From assembly GCF_002368115.1 (NCBI RefSeq), contig NZ_AP018316.1, positions 2,778,476 to 2,842,475 of the forward strand: a DNA stretch of 64,000 nucleotides. Direction: 5' to 3'. Below the pieces are notes generated by a model. That model saw only the letters and a list, made by a program, of their open reading frames with translations, was not told the DNA's origin and searched no databases. This stretch comes from Dolichospermum compactum NIES-806 (GTDB lineage: Bacteria; Cyanobacteriota; Cyanobacteriia; Cyanobacteriales; Nostocaceae). How positions within the stretch are numbered: position 1 is the first letter of the stretch; each line of letters opens with the position of its first letter. The translations under genes were made by a program, and so were the position numbers. Positions 27,429 through 36,383 of the stretch are shown piece after piece.

Positions 27429-30400
27429 TCAATCCCAATTGGCAAATTCATCACTAATATTACGAAGTAGCGCAGTTATTTGAGAGCGTCGGGTTTCAAA
27501 GTTAGCAGCAATGTAAATTAACAAAATACCAACTAATAAACCAACAATCCATTTTAAGAAAGAATAACTCAGGCTAAAAATTACTAATTGGTAAATGCTA
27601 GTCATCAAAAAAGTACCTGTACCAACATAAAGAAAAGCGCGAATTTTTAAACCTAAGCCAGCGAAAATAGTAATCAGACTAAAAATACCAGGAATAAAAG
27701 GCAGATTTTGATAGAACAAAATTGTCCAACCGCAAATTAAACCACTTCCTAACATTCGTAAACTGTGACGTAGGGGCTTTACTGTTGATAATTTAAGTTG
27801 TTCATCTACCTCAGCGATATATAGTAAAGATAATCCAATTGGTGTAACATACCAAAGAGAATCTCTCAGATTTAAGTCATTAAACCAAGTAAATAATGCC
27901 CAATTAATTAATATTAAGCTGATATATGTAAACCTGATTTGTCTAGCAGCTTTCGCTAAAAAGACGTAGTAAGCAGCCACGATAACTAAAGTAATAGGAT
28001 AAGTTTGTAATCCCGTTGTTCCTAAAATGATTAATGGAAGAATATAAGCTGTACGTTGCCAAGGCGTTTTTGACCAACCTAATCTTTGCCAAGGTAAGAT
28101 ATAGAGGAAGTAGGCAAATAGGCAGGATATCGCCCCGTGCCAAGGTAATAATTCCTCAAATATTAACCTCCCTATTGGTAAATTTGGTAAATAAATGCCA
28201 ATAATTCCTACTTCTATTAAACCTAAATAAACCCAGATTTCTTGATTTGTTTCTTGAGAATTTTCTCGTCCTTGCCAAATTGCATAGCGAACTAAAAATA
28301 ATCCAGTTCCTAAGACGATAGAGGAGTTAATTTGGATAGGCAAATTCATAGCTGATAGGAATAAAATACTACTCCAAACCCAATGGAGATGGGCAATATT
28401 TTTTAATTCTCTTGGAGTTAAACAAAGATAACTAATCAGCCAAGGTGTGAGAATACGATAAGCATACATAATGCTAGTACCCAGGGCTGACATAGCAATT
28501 AAACCATCGCCTAAAACCCCACCTCTAGATAGGGACATTTGATAAAATAGGAGTTCATAGGCAGAAATTAATACGCCGATAATGCCAAAATAAACCAGCG
28601 GTTTAAATGCTTCTCTGCGTCTTCCTACCCCAATCAAAATTAAGGCTACACCCAAGGAACAAAAACCTGTAAAGTCTGCAAAGGTGGTTAACCGGAAAAT
28701 GACACTAAATGCACCATAAATGAGGGGAAGAATATTAAAACTATTGGGTAATGTTTGCAATTGATGTTTGCGTCGCCACCATTCCCCAAATAACTGAGTT
28801 GTTAACCCCAGGATGATGTTAGCTATGGCGATTCTCATCATTGAATGTTCGCCAAATCCTAAAATTTCCGCTGTTAATAATTCTAAACACCAACCAACAC
28901 CATAAAATGCTGCTTCTTTAGATTGTCCCCAACTGCGATAGAGAATTGCCCCTAAAATTATCGCTGTGGTGATAACATAGAAATATTCTGTTTTGAGAAT
29001 GCCTTGATAAATTAAGCTAGAGTGGAGAGTTAGGGCTGATAATTCTATTGTACATAATGCGATCGCCCATTTATCACTAGCGGCTGCATAAATTATCGCT
29101 AATTCTGTACCTTTGCGTAAAAGTACACCACGCCATAGCCATAAACTCAGTATTGTTAATGCAGTAACAACAAACCAACCCGATACTGTTAATTGGATTA
29201 AACCAAATACACCTTCCCATAACAATGCTGTCAGAAAACTCAACCCAAAACCAATAATTGTTCCCGCATATATTTGGTTTCTTAAATAGCGAGTATTGAC
29301 TAACATTACTGTTACACCCACACTCAAACCAATTAATCTCATTCCTGGTAATGGTAAAGTTAATAATTGAGAAACACCCACAGCTAAGACACTTAAAAAA
29401 CTGTTGGTAGTACGATTTGGTTCAGTGTTACGAATAGCTAAAGCTGTTAATGCTAAAGGTGTAATTAACCAAATTATTCCCCAAGAGGTTCGATTTTGTA
29501 AATTACCATACCAATAACTTTCAACATTTACCCACAATAAAGAAAAACTGATTGCAGCTAATACTAAACCAATATACCATGCACTGCGTCGCCATATACC
29601 TTCACCAAGACTAAATCCCCATTCAGCTATCATGATAACTAATAAGATAGCAGCCCAAATTTCTTGGTTTAAATTGGGTAAAAACCAATTAATACTAGAA
29701 ATCAGCGTCAATACTCCCATGCTATGAGTCAAATATATCAAGGGAGGATAAAAATCTGCCCGACGTTGAATAAAGGTAGATAGAGTAATCGTAGATAATA
29801 AAAAATTAGCTGTTCTTAATGTCGGATTTACTAAGCTAATTATTGTTAAACAAATTCCTAAAAATAAAGTAAGATATTCTCCAAAATTTGCTAGTTCTTG
29901 ATTGTTTTGATCATGTAATTTACTTGTTATCCATAACATCAAAATGATATAAGGAAATAAAGCAATACTCAATAATGCCCAAGGTTCATTTTGAGAATTT
30001 GATAAATGAGCAACGGTACTAATTACTAATCTTTGTAATTCATTAGGTACTAACCGCCAACCTAGCCAAATTGTCTGTAAACCAATTAATAAAATAGCTA
30101 GAAAATCAAGTTTTAAATTATATCTTTGTAAAGGACGGCTAAAAGACCATAAACTCAAACCACTGACTATGATAGCTTGGGCTGGTTGCGTTATTACTGA
30201 AACTAGCCAACCTAATAATAGTAAACTTCCTCCCAATTTTTGCCAAAGTACAGAAGGATTTGTAGAAGATTTTTTTTCTGATAACCAAATTACTAAACTA
30301 CCACAAATCCCAATCGCTAAACCCAAATCGTTAATATTAACACCAGCTATAAAAATAGCTCTTGTCAGTAAAGTTAATAAAGCATAAATCAAGAAAGTAA

Positions 30401-31262
30401 AATATAAACTAATTCCCAATTGCGGAGTTTCTGTATTTGTACTTTCTTGTGATTGTGTTAATTGATGATAAACAGTAATAGCTGTTGTTCCTATCATTGC
30501 TAAATAAACAGCAATTAAGGGGAAAATTGATAACTTCCAACCCCAATGTAAATAACTCAAACCAATAATATTAGCTAAAGGTAATTTACCACTGGGTAAA
30601 TGACTAATAATATTCCTGTTTTGGCAAAGTTGATTAGTAATAAATGTCAGGGTTAGCGATGCAATTCCCATCACAACTAAGTTTAATGGATTTTGCCACA
30701 AACTAAAGCTATCCATTGCCCAAAAGTTGATAGGAACTAATAGCAATGTGATGATCAATAATGTCTGTGCAGTTAGTCTTAAATTGCTTTGTTTACCTGC
30801 CCATAATGTAAAACCGCAAAAACTCAATGTATAAGCAAATAAAACCCCATACTGTCCAACTGCGGGGAATCTTTCCCACTGACTTGCAGCCAGAACTCCG
30901 GAGGAAAGCACTACTAAAAATACACCTAAAAACAGCAACCACCGCACACTTAACTCTTCACCCAAAGATTGTAACATCGAATTAACAAAACTGGGTTTTG
31001 TAGGTAGTTTTGTTATTGGTGGTAAAGTAGCAACTAAAGGTTTTCGTGAGGGTGTGGAAGGCGTTAAAATTACCTCTGGTTCTGATTCAGTCTGAGGTAC
31101 AAATACTACAGTGCAAATGAGATATTGACGGGCTAATTGTTTAACTTGATCATCGGATATTAAACCGAGTTGTAAAAAGTTATCTAGTCCTATCAATAAG
31201 TGAGGATGATTAGATGATAGTTTAATGGGGATTTTCTGCGATGATTCAAAAGGTGGTTTCAT
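27429..31262 (-). CDS. Very large polytopic membrane protein, unknown function
   Basis: About 1277 residues. A cytoplasmic N-terminus (about 1-100) contains LIGLDNFLQLGLISDDQVKQ, reminiscent of the start of DUF2157 membrane proteins. From about residue 110 to near the C-terminus there are more than 30 predicted membrane helices with short loops. I see no catalytic motif. I prefer ATG 31262 to the TTG at 31271. The start overlaps the stop of an ATPase gene relic (ATGA), suggesting that relic once preceded it in an operon. Conserved large proteins of this type occur in cyanobacteria, but I cannot assign a role. Confidence 0.75.
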   Translation of the reverse strand: MKPPFESSQKIPIKLSSNHPHLLIGLDNFLQLGLISDDQVKQLARQYLICTVVFVPQTESEPEVILTPSTPSRKPLVATLPPITKLPTKPSFVNSMLQSLGEELSVRWLLFLGVFLVVLSSGVLAASQWERFPAVGQYGVLFAYTLSFCGFTLWAGKQSNLRLTAQTLLIITLLLVPINFWAMDSFSLWQNPLNLVVMGIASLTLTFITNQLCQNRNIISHLPSGKLPLANIIGLSYLHWGWKLSIFPLIAVYLAMIGTTAITVYHQLTQSQESTNTETPQLGISLYFTFLIYALLTLLTRAIFIAGVNINDLGLAIGICGSLVIWLSEKKSSTNPSVLWQKLGGSLLLLGWLVSVITQPAQAIIVSGLSLWSFSRPLQRYNLKLDFLAILLIGLQTIWLGWRLVPNELQRLVISTVAHLSNSQNEPWALLSIALFPYIILMLWITSKLHDQNNQELANFGEYLTLFLGICLTIISLVNPTLRTANFLLSTITLSTFIQRRADFYPPLIYLTHSMGVLTLISSINWFLPNLNQEIWAAILLVIMIAEWGFSLGEGIWRRSAWYIGLVLAAISFSLLWVNVESYWYGNLQNRTSWGIIWLITPLALTALAIRNTEPNRTTNSFLSVLAVGVSQLLTLPLPGMRLIGLSVGVTVMLVNTRYLRNQIYAGTIIGFGLSFLTALLWEGVFGLIQLTVSGWFVVTALTILSLWLWRGVLLRKGTELAIIYAAASDKWAIALCTIELSALTLHSSLIYQGILKTEYFYVITTAIILGAILYRSWGQSKEAAFYGVGWCLELLTAEILGFGEHSMMRIAIANIILGLTTQLFGEWWRRKHQLQTLPNSFNILPLIYGAFSVIFRLTTFADFTGFCSLGVALILIGVGRRREAFKPLVYFGIIGVLISAYELLFYQMSLSRGGVLGDGLIAMSALGTSIMYAYRILTPWLISYLCLTPRELKNIAHLHWVWSSILFLSAMNLPIQINSSIVLGTGLFLVRYAIWQGRENSQETNQEIWVYLGLIEVGIIGIYLPNLPIGRLIFEELLPWHGAISCLFAYFLYILPWQRLGWSKTPWQRTAYILPLIILGTTGLQTYPITLVIVAAYYVFLAKAARQIRFTYISLILINWALFTWFNDLNLRDSLWYVTPIGLSLLYIAEVDEQLKLSTVKPLRHSLRMLGSGLICGWTILFYQNLPFIPGIFSLITIFAGLGLKIRAFLYVGTGTFLMTSIYQLVIFSLSYSFLKWIVGLLVGILLIYIAANFETRRSQITALLRNISDEFANWD

Positions 31263-31351
31263 AACCTGCAAACGTATAATGTCAAGTCACCAATAGTAAA
31301 TTCGGCCTCTCGTAAAGCGCCAAGATCTTTGACTTTAATTTTCATTGCCAT
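31259..31351 (-). pseudogene. N-terminal relic of an AAA/RecF-like ATPase gene
   Basis: The frame starts MAMKIKVKDLGALREAEFTI and reads through GDLT to LYVCRL and a stop. This resembles the first beta strands of AAA15/RecF-type predicted ATPases, which normally continue into a Walker A motif (GxNxxGKT). Here the frame ends just before that motif, so only about 30 codons remain. Its stop overlaps the start of the next gene. Confidence 0.5.
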
Positions 31352-31417
31352 ATTCCTTTAACTATCAGCCATTGATCCATGCTATTACTCTCCAATTATA
31401 TTCTCCCAGATGTAGAT

Positions 31418-31495
31418 GTAGGTTGGGTTGACGCAAGGAAACCCAACATTAACTAATACTTTTGTTGGGTTGCGCTGTCGCTTAAACCAACCTAC
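31418..31495. repeat. MITE-like inverted repeat (GTAGGTTGGGTT)
   Basis: The arms GTAGGTTGGGTTGACGCAAG and a complementary GCGCTGTCGCTTAAACCAACCTAC-type end surround a short core containing paired AAACCCAACA and TGTTGGGTT. It has no coding capacity and lies just downstream of mfd. Confidence 0.7.
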
Positions 31496-31505
31496 GAAAT
31501 TAAAC

Positions 31506-34500
31506 TCAAGCAGTTTCAGAAATTGCCCCTTGCATTTTCATGAAGGTATCTATTAAAGTCTGCAATTGTTGGTCTGCTTTAAATACTCCTAAACCTCTTG
31601 CTGTTACCTTCCCTGGAGAATAAACAAACCTGGCTTTCATGGTGGGAGTGAGATTTTCGGCTAAGAGATTCCAAGCGGGTTCTTCCATTGGTGTTTCTAA
31701 AACAATGTGCTGTTTATTCTCTGGTTTAATGCGACTAAATCCCAGATTTTTGGCTAATTGTTTGAGTTCCATAACTCGCAATAATTGATTGGCTGGAACT
31801 GGTATAGTCCCATATCTATCTGTCCATTCAGCAGCAATTTGTTTGAGTTCATATTTTGATTTTACTGTGGCTACAGCCCGATAAGCACTCATTTTTTGAT
31901 CAGGGTCAGGAATGTAGGTAGCAGGGATAAATGCGGTGAGATTCAGATCAATTTGAGTATCTTCAACTTTGGGTATTTCTTGACCTCTAATTTCTCGAAT
32001 TGCTTCTTCTAACATTTCCATATACAAATCAAAGCCAATCACATCCATTTGACCAGATTGTTCTGCACCTAGCAAGTTTCCTACACCGCGAATTTCCATA
32101 TCTCGCATTGCTAATTGATATCCAGAACCGAGTTGTGTAAATTCTTGAATTGCTCTTAATCGTTGTCTAGCGGCATCCGATAATTCTCGTTGTTTGGGGT
32201 AAAATAACCATGCGTGGGCTTGAATTCCTGCCCGTCCTACCCGACCCCGTAATTGATATAATTGAGATAAACCAAAACGGTGCGCGTCTTCAATTAATAT
32301 GGTGTTAACTCGCGGAATATCTAAACCAGATTCAATAATTGTCGTACAAACTAAAATATCAGCGTCATTATTGCCGAAAGTCAGCATAGTTGATTCTAAC
32401 TCGCTTTCGTCCATTTGACCATGGGCGATCGCAAATCTTCCGCCTGGAACCATTTCCCGCAATTTTGTAGTTGTTTCTTCAATTCCATCTACTCGCGGAA
32501 CTACATAAAATACCTGTCCACCTCGATCTAGTTCTTGACGAATTGCACTTCTGACAATATCAGAATTTAAAGGTGCAAGATGGGTTTGAATGGGTCTTCT
32601 GGTGGGAGGTGGTGTGGTAATTAAACTCATTTCCCTAATTCCTGATAATGACATATATAAGGTTCTAGGAATGGGAGTTGCAGAAAGAGTGAGAACATCA
32701 ACTTGCGTTTTGAGACTCTTTATTTTTTCCTTTTGATTAACTCCAAATCTTTGTTCTTCGTCAATTACTAAAAGTCCTAAATCTTTAAATTGCACACCTT
32801 TTCCTAATAATTGATGTGTCCCCACAACTATATCTAATTCTCCCGTCGCCAGCCGTTTTTGAATATTACGTTTTTCTTCTGTACTGCGAAACCGATTTAG
32901 TAAACCCACATTCACAGGATAGGGGGCAAAACGTTCTTTAATTGTATGATAATGTTGTTGAGTTAAAATTGTCGTCGGGGCTAAAAGTGCAACTTGCTTT
33001 CCTGCGGTGACAGCTTTAAAAATCGCCCGAATTGCCACTTCAGTTTTCCCAAAACCCACATCTCCACATACTAACCTATCCATCGGTCTTTCACTTTCCA
33101 TATCCCGTTTCACATCTTGTACAGCTTTTAGCTGATCTGTGGTTGGTTGGTAAGGGAAAGAATCTTCCATTTCTTCTTGCCAAGGCATATCCTGGGGATA
33201 GGAAAAACCTTGTTGTTGAGAACGGGCAGCATACAATTTTAACAAATCTACTGCTAGTTTCTTAATGGCTTTACGGACTTTGTTTTTAGTATTTTCCCAA
33301 GCTTTGCCGGTCATTTTGTGTAATTCTGGGGCTTTATCTGCACTAGTGCGAAAACGAGATAAAGAACTAACTTGATCAGCCGCAACTCTTAACAAACCAT
33401 CTGCATATTGCACAACTAAATAATCACGAGTTTCATCATTAATTGTTAAACTTTCTAATTTGTCAAATTTACCAATACCATGACTACGATGAACAACATA
33501 ATCTCCTTGACGTAATTTATTAGGATCAACTTGTTTAGATGTGGCTTGACGACGTTTGCGAACATAACCAAAATTAGCTAAAGAATGTTGTCCATAAAAT
33601 TCTCTATCGGTAACAATTACTAACCGAAAAGAAGGTAAAATAAACCCTTCTAATTCAGCCAAACCGGAATATTTAAGAGCAATGGGGATATGATTAATTT
33701 GTAGTTTATCAATGGCTTGGTAATCACGGGGATTGGGGATAAACTGGGCAGGACAATCATGTTCTTGTAGCAAAGAAACCGAACGGGAAGGTTGAGCCGA
33801 AATTATCCAAACTGCAAAATTGCGTTCTCTCTCATTTCTAATAGTTTCCCCTAACTTGGCAAATTGATGAGGTGTGACAGGTAAAGGCCTACTTGCTAAA
33901 TTTAGTCCACTATTTTCTTCCGATAATTCTGATAAATATAACTTTCTAAAATTCCCAATTTCCCCTATACACTCATGAAAATTACGATGAATTTTCGGTA
34001 ATCCAACCGACAACTGACCACTGACTCCTTCGGAGTTCGTCAGTCCCTCATGGGGGAAACCCCCAAGACGGCGCTGACTCACCACTGACCACTGACTATT
34101 AGCATTTTCCACCCAGCGATCGCTATGAGCATAACATTGTTCTGGTTCATCAATGGCCACAAGGGTATTTTCTGCTAAATAATCCAGCAATGAAGCCGGT
34201 TTTGCAAAAGCCAACCCCAAAAACCGCCGACTTCCTTCTAATGTTCCTAACTCTTGTAGAGACGTTTCATGAAACGTCTCTACATTTTCTGTAAGTGCTG
34301 TGTTGATAATCGGTGCAAAACTTGTAGGGGTGAGGGTAACTTTTTCCACCTTATCCAAGGCAGAACGCTGGGTAGCCGGGTCAAATTCCCGAATTTGTTC
34401 AATTTCGTCCCCGAACCATTCCAAGCGCACAGGCAACTCTGAGGACACGGGAAACACATCCACAATATCTCCCCGTCTACTCCATTGTCCTTCAGTTTCC

Positions 34501-35036
34501 ACCAGGGGAACTCGTTCATATCCCAAAATCGTGATTTTTTCCCCAAACCCGTCTAAATCAAATTCCATCCCTTTTTCCAAGGTGACACAAAATGATTTAA
34601 ACGCCTCCGGTGGTGGCAAATGCGGCTGCAACGCCCCCACAGTAGCAATTATGGCAGTTCTTTGTTTTGGCAACTGACGACTGACGACTGACGACGGACC
34701 ATTGACCAAATCAGCTAACACCTGCATTTGACCCCAACTCAACTCATTTTCAGGGTCAAAGGGTTCATAGGGAGAAGCTTCGGAAGTGGGGTAAAAGTGG
34801 ACAGTTTTCCATCCCATTGCTTCCATTTGGGCAAAAACCCGCCCAGCTTCCTCTAGAGTGGCACAGACCACACATAAATCCTGATCTTCATAACTTGCTA
34901 ATGCTGAAGCTATCAGTCCTTTGGGTAGCCGAGAAATCCCATTTAACCGCAATTCCTGCTGTTTGTTGAGTTTAGTAATGAGTTCTGCGGTAAGAGGCGA
35001 TCGCGCCAAAGCACGCACAATAGAAGAAAAGGCCAT
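31506..35036 (-). CDS. mfd: Transcription-repair coupling factor Mfd
   Basis: A 1176-residue DNA translocase that removes stalled RNA polymerase and recruits UvrA. It has N-terminal UvrB-like domains (about 1-345), the RNA-polymerase-interaction domain beginning near VDPNKLRQGDYVVHRSHGIG, the SF2 helicase core with Walker A CGDVGFGKTEVA and box II VIDEEQRFG, the QLRGRVGR motif, and the C-terminal regulatory domain. Three stretches of repeat-derived sequence sit in frame in the N-terminal third (at 34007-34099, 34255-34284 and 34669-34708). The frame stays open, so the protein is probably functional. The first codons are duplicated at 37939-38001. Confidence 0.95.
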   Translation of the reverse strand: MAFSSIVRALARSPLTAELITKLNKQQELRLNGISRLPKGLIASALASYEDQDLCVVCATLEEAGRVFAQMEAMGWKTVHFYPTSEASPYEPFDPENELSWGQMQVLADLVNGPSSVVSRQLPKQRTAIIATVGALQPHLPPPEAFKSFCVTLEKGMEFDLDGFGEKITILGYERVPLVETEGQWSRRGDIVDVFPVSSELPVRLEWFGDEIEQIREFDPATQRSALDKVEKVTLTPTSFAPIINTALTENVETFHETSLQELGTLEGSRRFLGLAFAKPASLLDYLAENTLVAIDEPEQCYAHSDRWVENANSQWSVVSQRRLGGFPHEGLTNSEGVSGQLSVGLPKIHRNFHECIGEIGNFRKLYLSELSEENSGLNLASRPLPVTPHQFAKLGETIRNERERNFAVWIISAQPSRSVSLLQEHDCPAQFIPNPRDYQAIDKLQINHIPIALKYSGLAELEGFILPSFRLVIVTDREFYGQHSLANFGYVRKRRQATSKQVDPNKLRQGDYVVHRSHGIGKFDKLESLTINDETRDYLVVQYADGLLRVAADQVSSLSRFRTSADKAPELHKMTGKAWENTKNKVRKAIKKLAVDLLKLYAARSQQQGFSYPQDMPWQEEMEDSFPYQPTTDQLKAVQDVKRDMESERPMDRLVCGDVGFGKTEVAIRAIFKAVTAGKQVALLAPTTILTQQHYHTIKERFAPYPVNVGLLNRFRSTEEKRNIQKRLATGELDIVVGTHQLLGKGVQFKDLGLLVIDEEQRFGVNQKEKIKSLKTQVDVLTLSATPIPRTLYMSLSGIREMSLITTPPPTRRPIQTHLAPLNSDIVRSAIRQELDRGGQVFYVVPRVDGIEETTTKLREMVPGGRFAIAHGQMDESELESTMLTFGNNDADILVCTTIIESGLDIPRVNTILIEDAHRFGLSQLYQLRGRVGRAGIQAHAWLFYPKQRELSDAARQRLRAIQEFTQLGSGYQLAMRDMEIRGVGNLLGAEQSGQMDVIGFDLYMEMLEEAIREIRGQEIPKVEDTQIDLNLTAFIPATYIPDPDQKMSAYRAVATVKSKYELKQIAAEWTDRYGTIPVPANQLLRVMELKQLAKNLGFSRIKPENKQHIVLETPMEEPAWNLLAENLTPTMKARFVYSPGKVTARGLGVFKADQQLQTLIDTFMKMQGAISETA
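34007..34099. repeat. Repeat inserted in frame within mfd
   Basis: ACTGACCACTGACT-like heptamers flank a core containing CATGGGGGAAACCCCCAAGA, which also occurs between genes at about 47795-47815. It encodes about 31 residues of low-complexity sequence (around residues 313-343 of Mfd). Confidence 0.8.
34255..34284. repeat. Perfect 30-bp palindrome inside mfd
   Basis: TGTAGAGACGTTTCA is followed exactly by its reverse complement. It is translated in frame (around Mfd residues 251-261, NVETFHETSLQ). An imperfect relative lies at 27377-27406. Confidence 0.9.
34669..34708. repeat. Heptamer array (CTGACGA) inside mfd
   Basis: Tandem CTGACGA units, of the same type as the intergenic STRR arrays, are translated in frame as part of NGPSSVVSRQLPKQ (around Mfd residues 110-123). 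Confidence 0.75.
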
Positions 35037-35038
35037 AA
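35005..35038. repeat. 34-bp direct repeat, left copy (mfd 5' end)
   Basis: Identical over 34 bp to 37970-38003. It spans the first codons of mfd and two bases upstream. The two copies bound the restriction-modification island. Confidence 0.95.
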
Positions 35039-35327
35039 ATTATATGCTTAACAGAAGTTGGGAATCGGGCGTAAAACTCTCGTAATAGTAAGAGTTTCAT
35101 CATCAATTGATGCACTAACTACCCTGTCCACTGCGTTATCTATACTATCTTAACAATTGTCAACTAACTACGGCAGATTTGGTATTCAGGATATCTAGCA
35201 GTAAATTCAAGGGTGTTACAAGTTTACACTAGTATCGTTATGTAAATCTCATCTATGTTAACTATAAACTACAAAATGTCAGGTATAATCTGTAGACTTA
35301 ATATCTTTGATTAACTGATTATACAAT

Positions 35328-35573
35328 ATGGAAGCGAATAATGAAGTAAATATACGGTAGATTTTTGGTCGTGCTATAAGAAAGCGAAGAAGAGAACTAG
35401 ATTTATCTCAAGAAGAACTTGCAGAAAAAGCAGAACTTCATCGCACTTATATTTCAAGTATTGAATCAGGAAAATGTAATATTTCCCTAGACAATATAGA
35501 AAAATTAGCCAAATCCCTAAATATATCCATATCTGATTTGTTTGTAACCTGCAATAACATATCAGAAAATTGA
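35328..35573 (+). pseudogene. XRE-type controller (C) protein gene with premature stop
   Basis: From ATG 35328 the frame reads nine codons and CGG, then TAG at 35358-35360, then continues open through IFGRAIRKRRRELDLSQEEL to a TGA at 35571. The body is a clear helix-turn-helix of the XRE/C-protein type (LSQEELAEKAELHRTYISSIESG). It lies three bases before the endonuclease gene, the usual order for C-protein-controlled type II systems, in which C activates the endonuclease promoter. No good start codon follows the TAG, so the gene is probably dead. Inverted GTATAATC and GATTATAC copies (35283-35290 and 35317-35324) upstream may be operator or -10 sequences. Confidence 0.75.
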
Positions 35574-35576
35574 GTT

Positions 35577-36382
35577 ATGGATGAGCATATTAAACAGATA
35601 ATTAAAGAAAATCTTAGAAATTCAATTAGAAGATTTTTTAAAAAGTCAAAAAAAATAAAATATCAAGTATTAGATGATATTTTTCCTAATGAAAGACGAA
35701 TACGATCTCTCGTAGGTGGACTAGAAACAAGTTTAGGAACAACTTTTTGGGAACCGATAGCTAAAACATTAGCTGAGATAAATGGATTTAAAATCATCCC
35801 AGAGAAAATCTTAGTACCAAATCCATTTCCTCAAGTTTTGCAGAAAGAATTAGATAAATTAGTTCATGAGCGCGAAAATAAACCTAATCAATGTATAATT
35901 CCAACGGAAGAATGTATAAAGAGACTAAAAAATACTGCTTTAAAAACTAATCCTCAAGATATCATTCAATATATATATCCTCCAAAAGGAACTGGGGTTG
36001 ATATTCATTTATTTAAGGACGGAGTTAATTATCTATTTGACATTAAAACTACACAACCAAATCTGGGTGATTTTAAGAAATTTAATAAGCAAATGCTTGA
36101 ATGGTTTGCTTACAGTCTTGCTAAAAATCCTGATGCTAATTTAGAAGCTCGTATTGCTATTCCTTTTAACCCTTTTCCAAAACCTTGGTATGAAGAACAA
36201 AAAAGTAAGTTATCTTATCTAGTTCTCCTTTAGATATTACTCAAGATATATGGGTAGAAAATGAGTTTTGGGATTTTTGTTCTGGAACTGAAAATACATT
36301 TGAAGCATTAAAATCACTTTTTATTGAACTAGGACAAGAAGATTTTGCAGGAGAATTTTATGACATTTTTTATCCCAAATAG
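35577..36382 (+). pseudogene. Type II restriction endonuclease, frameshifted (possibly TdeIII/MjaII-like)
   Basis: The first 218 codons are open, to a TAG at 36231. Homology-like coding continues in another frame from about 36221 (SSPLDITQDIWVENEFWDFC) to a TAG at 36382, giving an intact length of about 267 residues. The PD-(D/E)XK-type active site is visible: Asp142 (GVDIH), then Asp155 and Lys157 in FDIKTT. General appearance recalls the TdeIII/MjaII family (GGNCC-cutting), but this is from memory. The frameshift removes the last fifth of the protein; partial activity cannot be excluded. Confidence 0.75.
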
Positions 36383-36383
36383 T

